DNA of 5,127 bases from CAZBZG01 sp964496245 (GTDB taxonomy: Bacteria > Planctomycetota > SZUA-567): NCBI GenBank assembly GCA_964496245.1, contig CAZBZG010000319.1:1-5127 (forward strand). The letters are read 5' to 3'. Shown here piece by piece: positions 1-5,127 of the stretch. The notes under the pieces are model-generated. The model was not told the origin of the DNA. It saw only the letters and a list, made by a program, of their open reading frames with translations, and did no database searches. The position numbers were made by a program, and so were the translations under genes. Numbering within the stretch: position 1 is the stretch's first letter; the number at the start of each line of letters is the position of its first letter.

Positions 1-3000
1 GACGGGTCGGTGGTGAGCGAGCACTACCGGGTCTTGGGCCCTCAGCGCCACTTCGATCTCGCGCTCCCGGGCGCACAGGCCGAGACCGCGTACCAGGTGG
101 ACGTGCGGGAGGGCATCAGCGGACAGACGGCCCGCGTGGACCTTACGGCACCTGGCCTGGCCGGCCCGGCCGTCCAGCTGGACGAGACCCCCGTGTTCGT
201 GCCCTACCCAGACGAGGTGCGGGAGTTCCTGGAGCGGAACAAGAAGGCCAGGCTGCTCGTGGACACCTCCCGGCCGGATCTGCGGACCGTGGCCGAGACA
301 ACCGCCCAGGCCCTGCGCAAGCGCGGGTTCGAGATCGCGGTGGAGGGCGAGACCGACGCCTATCACTTCCCGACCGGCGATCCGGACGCCATCGATCCCA
401 TGAACGACGGGTTCCACTCCTGGCGCAAGGGCTATGAGATCATCCAGCCCGCCACGGTGGTGGACGGACCGGTCATCCTGCTGGGCAGCCCGGGGCGGTC
501 TTATCTCCTGGACGGTCTGGCGAACAACGGCTTCCTGACCGTGGAGCCCCTGGGCACGCCCGGCCGGCCGTTCCGGCCGACTCTGCAGGTGGCTACGCGC
601 GGCCTTCACTGGAAGTACGACACCCTGTGCGTGATCGCGAACACAGCGGCCGGTCTGCAGACCGCTGCAGGAGCCCTGCTCGACGACCTGCCCGCCCCGC
701 CCGCGCAAGCCGCTCCCGCCTACGCGGAGCCCCGCGCCACTGCGAGCGCGGGCGCTACGGATGCGCCCTCCTGGCGGGAATTCGCCGGCAACAACGAGCA
801 GATCCAGGACATCCAAAGAGACGCCCAAGGGAATCTGTACATCATCACATGGGGACACGGGGACAACCTCTATTCCCTGGACGCCCAGGGGCGGCTGCGC
901 TTCAGCCGTCACCTGCCCGAGATGGGCGCGACCAACCTCCAGGTCTGCGACGACCGCGTGCTCGCCTATACAGCAGCCGGGGCCAGGCTCTACCAGCTGA
1001 CCCTGGACGGCACACCCATCAGCCAGGTGCAGCTCAACATGGATCCGGGCGTGCAACTCGACGAGGGCGGACCGGACGACGACTACAACCTCTCGGTCGT
1101 GCGGTACCGATACCTGCCCGGCCTCGACCAGATCCTGCACTGGAGCCGTCTCCTCAGCCGCATGCGACTCATCGATCCGGACGGCAGCGTTGCAGCCGAA
1201 TGGCCGGGCGCGCCCTTTGTGGACAAGGACGTGTCCGACAAGGTCCTCCACCGGATGCAGCGGGACTACGTCTTCAGCCCCGACCGGACGCGCATCGCGC
1301 AGATCGAGACGAGCTGGTACTTCCACCGGGTGGCGCACGAGGACGAGATGGTCCACGACTGCCACCTGGTCGTCCGCGACCTCACCGGCAAACTCCTGCA
1401 CGAATACGAGAACATCGCCAACCTCGGCTCCTACGGGGGGGTCGACAGCTTCGGCAAGGTCTCCTGGTCCGCCCATGCGCCCGGGCCGCGCGTGGTGGTC
1501 AAGGGAGAACTCTGGCAGTTCGACGAAGCGCTCAAGCTCCTGCACACCCGCGGCTACGAACCAGGCACCTTCGATCTGGGCGCAGCGGGCCGGCTCGTAC
1601 GCGACGGCCGGACCCTGCGTCTGATCGACACGAACGACCGCGAAGTGGCGCGTCTGGGCCCCTTCCCCACGTTCCCTACGCTGGCCGCCATCAGCCCGGA
1701 CAGACGCACGCTCGCGTTTCTCGACGAATACGGCCGCCTCGCCTTGTTCGATGCCAAGACGGGAGAGCAACTCGCGACCGGCGACGTCCAGGAACTCGGC
1801 CGGGTGCTCCGGTTCGCTTCGGACAGCAAGCACGTGCTGGTCGGCGGGCTGCGGGGGACCGTGCAAAGCTTCACACTCGACGGCGAACCAGCCTGGAAGA
1901 CCGAGCTCGCCCAGCACAACGCCAGCCTCGGCAAGGAACTGCGCCTGTACGACCCGGCCTTCACGGATCTGACGCCCACGCTGTGGCCCAGAAAGACGGA
2001 CGAACCGGGCGATTTGGACAAGCGCGTCCGCCTGGGCACCAACCGCCTCACGAATGGCGACTGCGAAGCCGGGACCGCCTGGACAGGAGGGACCGTCCGG
2101 TACAGCGCTACGGCCCACCAAGGCGAGCAGAGCCTGCAGATCGGGACAGCCATGGTCTCCCAGGAGATCAGCAAGTATCTCGGCACACACGTGACCTGGG
2201 TGCTCGAGTTCTTCTATCGCACCGCGCCGGAGGTCGAGGGCGCCACCCTCACGGCAGGCCTCAAGATGGAGGGCCGCGTTCCCAGCACCGTGGGACGGGC
2301 GTACCGCGCCGGCCCGGCATGGGACTTCGCCCGCATCGTCACCAAGAGCGGCGCTGCCGCCGAAACCATTGCGGCCGGCTTTCTGGCCGAGGGCGGCGAG
2401 GTGCTGGTGGATGACGTCACGCTCCGGCAGATCCGCTTTCCCAGCATCAACCATCTCCACTACGAACCGCTCTATGAGGTCGAGCCGCTCATCCTCACGA
2501 ATCCCTATTACGCGGGCTCCTACATGCCCGTGGGCAACCTGAAACAGGACATGCCCAACCGGATTCTGATCGAAGGCCTCGGCCCCAACGCCGGCCCGGA
2601 GACCATGTTCATCGAGCCCGCCTTTCTGCAGAACGGCCGTCTGAACGACGTGGGCAGCACCTGGTACGCCCAGCCCAAGCCCGGCCCCACGCCCATCACA
2701 GCCGGGCTCACGAAGCCGCAGTGGGTTTCCATGGTGGCGCTCTACTTCAACGCAGCCGAGCCCGAGAACGTCAGCCCGCACTTCGATATCTACTGCACGG
2801 ACATGGAGACCAAGCAGCAGCGGCTCGTAGCCTCCGTCCGCCACAACCGCCAGGTCTTCCGGCTGGTCAAGTTCCCGCCCGTCCGCACCGCAGAGGTGCT
2901 GATCGAGCTCGTCAACCCCATCCGCCGCCTGCGCACGCTGACCGAGGTCGAGCTCTACGGGCCGCTCTCCGGCGAGGAGGGCGCGGCCGGCTTCGCCGAC

Positions 3001-4230
3001 GCTGACGGACAGAACACGTACATGGGAACCTTCGCGCGCGTGGACAAGCGCACAAAGACGCTGCCCGAACGCGTCGCCTTCCACCGGCTCGGCCGGCGCG
3101 AAAGGGATGCCTTCCGCCAGTGGGCCGTGATCTTCGGACAGATCCTGGCCAGCGACGACCGGCTGTACGTCTCCCGCACGCTGGGCATGAGCGAGACATA
3201 CGCCTTGGGCCAGCTGGACGAGCCCCTCGCGCGGGCCCGTGCAGGCGCGCTCGGCTTCAGTCCCTACAGTACCCTGTACGGCGGCCTGCTCTTCAAACCG
3301 GGCCAGGACGGCAAGCTCTACTGCATCGACCCCAAGACCGGCAGTGCGCTCTGGTCCGTCCAGCTCGGCAGACGCCTCGTGGGGGCGCCGGTGGCTGTGG
3401 AGAACGACCTCTACGCAGCCAGCGATACGGGGTCTCTCTACAAGATCGACGTGGCCAACGGCAGCATCCTGATGCAGAAGGAGCTCTCTGCCGGGGTGCT
3501 GGGCTCGCTGGCGCTCGCGGACGGCAGGCTCTTCTTCCTCACCACGGACGGCAAGCTCCGCTGCCGCACAACGCCCGGCGGCAAGGACAAATGGTCGGTC
3601 CAGGTAGCGCCCCACACAGAGTCGACCCCGGCCGTGGACGCGGGCGTGGTCTACACGGCCGACCAGCGGGGCGTGGCGCGCGCCGTGGACGCACAGACCG
3701 GGCAAGTCCGCTGGTCCACCCCCCTGGGCGAGGAGTTCAACCGCTGCCCCGTGGTCTGCCGGGACCAGGTGCTCTTCGGCTGCGCCCGGGGCCGGTTGGT
3801 CGCACTCGCACGCACCCACGGCAAGAAGGCCTGGACGATCGAGACCGGCATCGGATTCGAGTACGAGCCTGTCGTCCTGGGCGACCGGGTCCTCTACGTT
3901 GCAGCCCGGTCCCACGAGGACGACCCGAAGCAGGCCATCTATGTCGCCCGCTTGGCGCAACTCGCCAACGGTACGGCCGAAGACCTGCTCCACCAGGCGC
4001 GGGTCCGCAAGGGACGCAAATGGGTCAGGGAGACGCGGCCCGTAACCCTGCCGGGCGATCCCATCGCGCCGCTGAGCTACTATGACGGCCGACTCTTGAT
4101 TGTGCCCCGCCACGGCGACCGTAGGCACACCAGGCGCCACACCAATGATCTCTGGCACTTCTGGGGCGGCCACTTCCATATGCTCGCGCCCAGACCGCCG
4201 CCGGAAGACCCGGAAGCGAAAGGGAAGTAG
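1..4230 (+). CDS. Large multidomain protein with two beta-propellers, CBM-like and discoidin-like domains (5' partial)
   Basis: The frame is open from base 1 to the TAG at 4228-4230. A GTG at 10 could be read as a start, but the residues before it (D-G-S) continue smoothly into a beta-strand pattern and no ribosome binding site fits in nine bases, so the gene most likely begins upstream. Counting from the GTG at 10 as residue 1, 1406 residues are visible. Domains in order: end of a beta-sandwich (1-65), Rossmann-like alpha/beta module (about 80-227), Pro/Ala linker (228-256), WD40/YVTN-like propeller (about 257-650), CBM4/9-like jelly roll (about 678-808), F5/8 type C-like domain (about 850-988), PQQ-like repeat propeller (about 1038-1366) and a His-rich tail. 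No catalytic signature is recognisable. Ligand binding, probably carbohydrate at the cell surface or outside, is inferred from the domains; the exact role is unknown. Overlapping frames give Arg/Pro-rich translations typical of GC-rich shadows, which supports this frame. Confidence 0.93.
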   Translation, partial: DGSVVSEHYRVLGPQRHFDLALPGAQAETAYQVDVREGISGQTARVDLTAPGLAGPAVQLDETPVFVPYPDEVREFLERNKKARLLVDTSRPDLRTVAETTAQALRKRGFEIAVEGETDAYHFPTGDPDAIDPMNDGFHSWRKGYEIIQPATVVDGPVILLGSPGRSYLLDGLANNGFLTVEPLGTPGRPFRPTLQVATRGLHWKYDTLCVIANTAAGLQTAAGALLDDLPAPPAQAAPAYAEPRATASAGATDAPSWREFAGNNEQIQDIQRDAQGNLYIITWGHGDNLYSLDAQGRLRFSRHLPEMGATNLQVCDDRVLAYTAAGARLYQLTLDGTPISQVQLNMDPGVQLDEGGPDDDYNLSVVRYRYLPGLDQILHWSRLLSRMRLIDPDGSVAAEWPGAPFVDKDVSDKVLHRMQRDYVFSPDRTRIAQIETSWYFHRVAHEDEMVHDCHLVVRDLTGKLLHEYENIANLGSYGGVDSFGKVSWSAHAPGPRVVVKGELWQFDEALKLLHTRGYEPGTFDLGAAGRLVRDGRTLRLIDTNDREVARLGPFPTFPTLAAISPDRRTLAFLDEYGRLALFDAKTGEQLATGDVQELGRVLRFASDSKHVLVGGLRGTVQSFTLDGEPAWKTELAQHNASLGKELRLYDPAFTDLTPTLWPRKTDEPGDLDKRVRLGTNRLTNGDCEAGTAWTGGTVRYSATAHQGEQSLQIGTAMVSQEISKYLGTHVTWVLEFFYRTAPEVEGATLTAGLKMEGRVPSTVGRAYRAGPAWDFARIVTKSGAAAETIAAGFLAEGGEVLVDDVTLRQIRFPSINHLHYEPLYEVEPLILTNPYYAGSYMPVGNLKQDMPNRILIEGLGPNAGPETMFIEPAFLQNGRLNDVGSTWYAQPKPGPTPITAGLTKPQWVSMVALYFNAAEPENVSPHFDIYCTDMETKQQRLVASVRHNRQVFRLVKFPPVRTAEVLIELVNPIRRLRTLTEVELYGPLSGEEGAAGFADADGQNTYMGTFARVDKRTKTLPERVAFHRLGRRERDAFRQWAVIFGQILASDDRLYVSRTLGMSETYALGQLDEPLARARAGALGFSPYSTLYGGLLFKPGQDGKLYCIDPKTGSALWSVQLGRRLVGAPVAVENDLYAASDTGSLYKIDVANGSILMQKELSAGVLGSLALADGRLFFLTTDGKLRCRTTPGGKDKWSVQVAPHTESTPAVDAGVVYTADQRGVARAVDAQTGQVRWSTPLGEEFNRCPVVCRDQVLFGCARGRLVALARTHGKKAWTIETGIGFEYEPVVLGDRVLYVAARSHEDDPKQAIYVARLAQLANGTAEDLLHQARVRKGRKWVRETRPVTLPGDPIAPLSYYDGRLLIVPRHGDRRHTRRHTNDLWHFWGGHFHMLAPRPPPEDPEAKGK
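247..690 (+). other. Rossmann-like alpha/beta domain within the first gene
   Basis: Residues about 80-227 of the first protein alternate strands and helices. A strand with LLVD (82-85) is followed by a helix rich in Ala, Arg and Leu (about 88-103) and a strand around EIAVEGE. A second strand, VILLGSPG (155-162), leads into a helix and ends with a Gly-rich stretch and an Ala-rich helix (about 214-227). The order 'strand, G-x-P loop, helix, later a strand and Ala-rich helix' resembles non-catalytic modules found next to glycoside hydrolase or surface-layer domains in bacteria. I cannot assign a named family. No nucleotide-binding G-x-G-x-x-G motif is evident, so cofactor binding is not claimed. 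Confidence 0.5.
691..777 (+). other. Pro/Ala-rich interdomain linker
   Basis: Residues about 228-256 of the first protein are dominated by Pro and Ala, with PAPPAQAAPAY followed by Ala, Ser, Thr and Gly residues. This is typical of a flexible, extracytoplasmic linker and separates the alpha/beta module from the first propeller. Confidence 0.6.
778..1959 (+). other. First beta-propeller (WD40/YVTN-like) within the first gene
   Basis: Residues about 257-650 consist of repeated four-strand units. Typical blade phrases are D-A-Q-G-N-L-Y-I-I (about 268-276), LYSLDAQGRL, LYQLTLDG, F-S-P-D-R-T-R-I-A, I-S-P-D-R-R-T-L-A-F and LALFDAKTGEQL. The S-P-D-x-x-x-x-A pattern is characteristic of WD40-like and YVTN-type propeller repeats, and the sequence allows roughly six or seven blades. 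An acidic loop, DEGGPDDDY (351-359), projects between two units and might bind a cation; that is a guess. The blades are much less regular than those of the second propeller in the same protein, so the two propellers probably have separate origins. Confidence 0.65.
2041..2433 (+). other. Carbohydrate-binding (CBM4/9-like) jelly-roll domain within the first gene
   Basis: Residues about 678-808 open with L-T-N-G-D-C-E-A-G and continue with a Trp, then S-A-T-A-H-Q-G-E-Q-S-L-Q-I. They close with V-L-V-D-D-V-T-L (798-805). An 'N-G-x-F/C-E-x-G ... W ... A-H-x-G-x-x-S-L' opening and a 'V-x-x-D-D-V-x-L' closing strand are hallmarks of the CBM4/9/22-type jelly roll attached to many secreted carbohydrate-active proteins. 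The usual Phe of the N-G-x-F-E motif is Cys here (685). Sugar binding is therefore likely from family knowledge, but the ligand cannot be named. Confidence 0.65.
2557..2973 (+). other. F5/8 type C (discoidin-like) domain within the first gene
   Basis: Residues about 850-988 contain NGRLND (875-880), then S-T-W-Y-A-Q (883-888), then Q-W-V-S-M-V-A-L-Y-F, then F-D-I-Y-C-T-D, F-R-L-V-K-F-P-P-V and finally L-T-E-V-E-L-Y-G. The order 'D/N-G ... W ... surface strand with V-x-L-Y ... F-x-I-Y ... V-R-L/V-K-F ... E-V-E-L-Y-G' is the classic outline of galactose-binding-like F5/8C domains, in which the last strand often ends E-(I/V)-E-(V/L)-(Y/F)-G. These domains bind glycans or other surface ligands. 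It follows directly on the CBM-like domain, giving a tandem ligand-binding centre between the two propellers. Confidence 0.6.
3121..4107 (+). repeat. PQQ-like beta-propeller repeats, 40-residue period (second propeller)
   Basis: Residues about 1038-1366 form a PQQ-like repeat propeller of the BamB/quinoprotein-like fold. The blade signature '(D/T)-G-x-L-Y-x-I-D-x-x-x-G-x-x-x-W' appears at glycines 1101, 1141, 1181, 1221 and 1261, and the second conserved Gly at 1111, 1151, 1191, 1231 and 1271. Trp falls at 1115, 1195, 1235 and 1275, with Met at 1155. A degenerate preceding blade (SETYAL, 1061-1066) keeps the register, and a following one (IYVARLAQL) is offset by an insertion, so seven or eight blades are plausible. 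I see neither the vicinal Cys-Cys pair nor the other PQQ and calcium ligands of true quinoprotein dehydrogenases, so this is probably a scaffold rather than a redox enzyme. Confidence 0.85.
4111..4227 (+). other. His/Trp-containing C-terminal tail of the first protein
   Basis: The last 39 residues (1368-1406) carry six histidines at 1368, 1373, 1377, 1383, 1388 and 1390, several arginines, and the aromatic run L-W-H-F-W-G-G-H-F-H. A Pro/Glu/Lys-rich end follows. The aromatic part may simply be the closing strand of the propeller. The His clustering could suit metal binding, but this is speculative. Confidence 0.45.
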
Positions 4231-4240
4231 CGGAAGTAGC
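4223..4240 (+). repeat. Perfect 9-bp tandem duplication spanning the stop codon
   Basis: GGAAGTAGC occurs twice head to tail (4223-4231 and 4232-4240). Because the unit is nine bases, the TAG stop at 4228-4230 is repeated in frame at 4237-4239, giving the first gene a backup stop. It is probably a small slippage duplication without further function. Confidence 0.7.
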
Positions 4241-4255
4241 GATCGCAACGGCATC

Positions 4256-4259
4256 GGAG
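4256..4259 (+). promoter_or_regulatory. Ribosome binding site of the second gene
   Basis: GGAG lies five bases upstream of the ATG at 4265, a standard Shine-Dalgarno spacing. It supports this start. The 34-base gap between the genes holds no recognisable terminator or promoter, which favours translation from a shared transcript. Confidence 0.65.
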
Positions 4260-4264
4260 CCATC

Positions 4265-4390
4265 ATGCGAACGGATCCAGGGGACCCTGCGAGGAAGCGA
4301 CTGCTGAGCGAGATACGCGTCAGGAGGATCCGCGATCTTGTCCTCGGCACGCTCCTCTTCCTGTGCGCGGTCCGCCCGGCCGCTCGGGCG
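4265..4390 (+). other. Sec signal peptide of the second protein
   Basis: Residues 1-42: a long basic n-region, a 12-residue hydrophobic core and an A-R-A motif followed by A-E-L fit signal peptidase I cleavage between 42 and 43. The n-region is long (24 residues), but no better in-frame ATG or GTG start occurs between the ATG and the hydrophobic core. There is no twin-arginine motif with the expected S/T-R-R-x-F-L-K context, although an R-R pair occurs at 20-21. Confidence 0.75.
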
Positions 4391-5127
4391 GCCGAACTCC
4401 ACGCCCGCATCGCCTGGGAGGCCGAGCACCCGGCGGTGGAGGTGCGCGTCACCGAGGCTGCGCCTGAAGCACTCCGCCGGGCGCAGGCCGTGGTCTGGCT
4501 CTTCGACGCCAACGATCACTTCCTCTGGGCGGGCAAGGCGTCCTTTGCCAAGGAGGACAAGGTGGTATCCGACCTCCGCCTCCCGCTCGAGAAGATCGCG
4601 CAGCCCAAGCGCACGCACCACGTGCGCGTGCGCCTGGCCGGCGGGGAATTGGGCGGCACGGCTTCCCACCACCTCCACTTCGCCTCGCCGTCCCAGGCCC
4701 TGCAGAGCTACGGCATCCGGCGCGCAGGCGTCTTCCCCGACGAACACATCTTCCTCACGCTGCGCCTGAAGGCTGTCAAGGACAAGAAGACCCGCACAGG
4801 GGAGGTCCCCCTGGATCTCAAGCTCCAGGACCGGCAGGCCAATGTGGTGCTGAAGAAGGTCGCGTCCGTCCCACTCCAACCCGACGGCACGGCATACGAG
4901 CTCGACATCACCCCCCCGCAGGAAGCCGCGGTCGGCCCTTACGCTCTCGCATGCAGCCTGGAGGCGGACGCGATCGGTCTGTCGTTCCACTGGGATACGA
5001 CGTTCGCCTGCAGCAATGCCTTCGTGCCTGTGAGTAGTTTCGAGAGCACCGGTCGCACATGGTTCCCTTCTCCCACAAACCCGTTCTACCTCCGCAAGGG
5101 GCACAGCAGCCCCACCTCGCAGTTCCC
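4265..5127 (+). CDS. Secreted protein with signal peptide and tandem beta-sandwich domains (3' partial)
   Basis: The frame is open from ATG 4265 to the right edge without a stop, giving 287 visible residues. The start is supported by GGAG five bases upstream. A Sec signal peptide is clear: an Arg/Lys-rich n-region (residues 10-23), a hydrophobic core L-V-L-G-T-L-L-F-L-C-A-V (25-36) and an A-R-A cleavage site at 40-42. The residue before Cys34 is Leu, so a lipobox is not supported. The mature part holds two beta-rich domains, about 44-141 and 158-250. They share an L-x-D-x10-A-S pattern at L79/D81/A92-S93 and L187/D189/A200-S201, exactly 108 residues apart, suggesting a duplication of Ig-like or similar sandwich domains. 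After about residue 255 a new segment begins (FESTGRTWFPSPTNPFY), perhaps leading into another domain outside the window. I do not recognise the family. The protein is exported and probably co-transcribed with the propeller gene upstream; its function is unknown. Confidence 0.85.
   Translation, partial: MRTDPGDPARKRLLSEIRVRRIRDLVLGTLLFLCAVRPAARAAELHARIAWEAEHPAVEVRVTEAAPEALRRAQAVVWLFDANDHFLWAGKASFAKEDKVVSDLRLPLEKIAQPKRTHHVRVRLAGGELGGTASHHLHFASPSQALQSYGIRRAGVFPDEHIFLTLRLKAVKDKKTRTGEVPLDLKLQDRQANVVLKKVASVPLQPDGTAYELDITPPQEAAVGPYALACSLEADAIGLSFHWDTTFACSNAFVPVSSFESTGRTWFPSPTNPFYLRKGHSSPTSQF

Noticed and set aside
10..12. GTG at 10 as the true start of the first gene
   Set aside because: The frame is open before it, no Shine-Dalgarno sequence is visible, there is no signal peptide after it, and the sequence begins in the middle of a beta-rich domain.
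627..2414. A 595-codon plus-strand open frame overlapping the first gene
   Set aside because: The translation is extremely Arg/Pro/Ala/Gly-rich and low in hydrophobic strand patterns, while the overlapping main frame reads as clear propeller and CBM-like domains. It is a shadow frame.
3121..4107. A PQQ-dependent dehydrogenase (redox enzyme)
   Set aside because: The blade signature is PQQ-like, but the adjacent Cys-Cys pair and the cofactor and calcium ligands of real quinoprotein dehydrogenases were not found, and no haem-binding C-x-x-C-H motif is present.
4239..4246. GCGATCGC palindrome in the intergenic gap (HIP1-like octamer)
   Set aside because: I noticed it only in this gap and not as a recurrent element elsewhere in the window. 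HIP1 is meaningful only when highly repeated, as in some cyanobacteria, so this looks like chance in GC-rich DNA.
4358..4368. Lipoprotein signal (lipobox) around Cys34 of the second protein
   Set aside because: The residue before Cys is Leu and the one before that Phe, unlike the usual small residue at -1. A signal peptidase I site (A-R-A) follows eight residues later.
4338..4769. A 143-codon plus-strand open frame inside the second gene
   Set aside because: It is Ser/Arg/Pro-rich with no domain pattern, and overlaps the frame starting at 4265, which has a ribosome binding site, signal peptide and beta-strand pattern.
4025..5104. A 359-codon open frame on the minus strand spanning the gene junction and most of the second gene
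   Set aside because: It lies opposite the signal-peptide-bearing gene at 4265-5127 and the end of the propeller gene. Its translation is rich in Arg, Gly and Ala without recognisable domains, as expected of antisense shadows in GC-rich DNA.

Overview
The window is about two-thirds GC and carries two same-strand genes, both cut by the window edges. Together they fill it almost completely: a huge multidomain beta-propeller protein (open from base 1, ending at 4230) and, 34 bases later, a secreted protein with tandem beta-sandwich domains (4265 to the right edge). No RNA genes, transposons, CRISPR arrays, terminators or long non-coding stretches are visible. Large secreted or surface proteins of mosaic architecture in GC-rich DNA would fit a member of the Planctomycetes/PVC superphylum or a related uncultivated bacterium. 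This placement is inference from style of gene content only; no marker gene is present.

Region by region: bases 1-246 encode the tail of a beta-rich domain. Bases 247-690 encode an alpha/beta, Rossmann-like module. After a Pro/Ala-rich linker, 778-1959 encode a first beta-propeller of WD40/YVTN character. Bases 2041-2433 encode a carbohydrate-binding (CBM4/9-like) jelly roll. Bases 2557-2973 encode an F5/8-type C (discoidin-like) domain. About 3121-4107 encode a second propeller built of PQQ-like repeats with a strikingly exact 40-residue period, followed by a His- and Trp-containing tail. The second gene begins with a ribosome binding site (GGAG), a Sec signal peptide ending in A-R-A, and two beta-rich domains that look like an internal duplication.

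The short gap, absence of a terminator and shared orientation suggest one transcript. The most economical reading is a pair of exported proteins that bind carbohydrate or other surface ligands. The propellers look like scaffolds, since no redox or hydrolytic catalytic motif was recognised. No known named system could be identified, and I did not find convincing evidence of a wholly new one; the interest lies in the domain architecture of the first protein and its pairing with the second.
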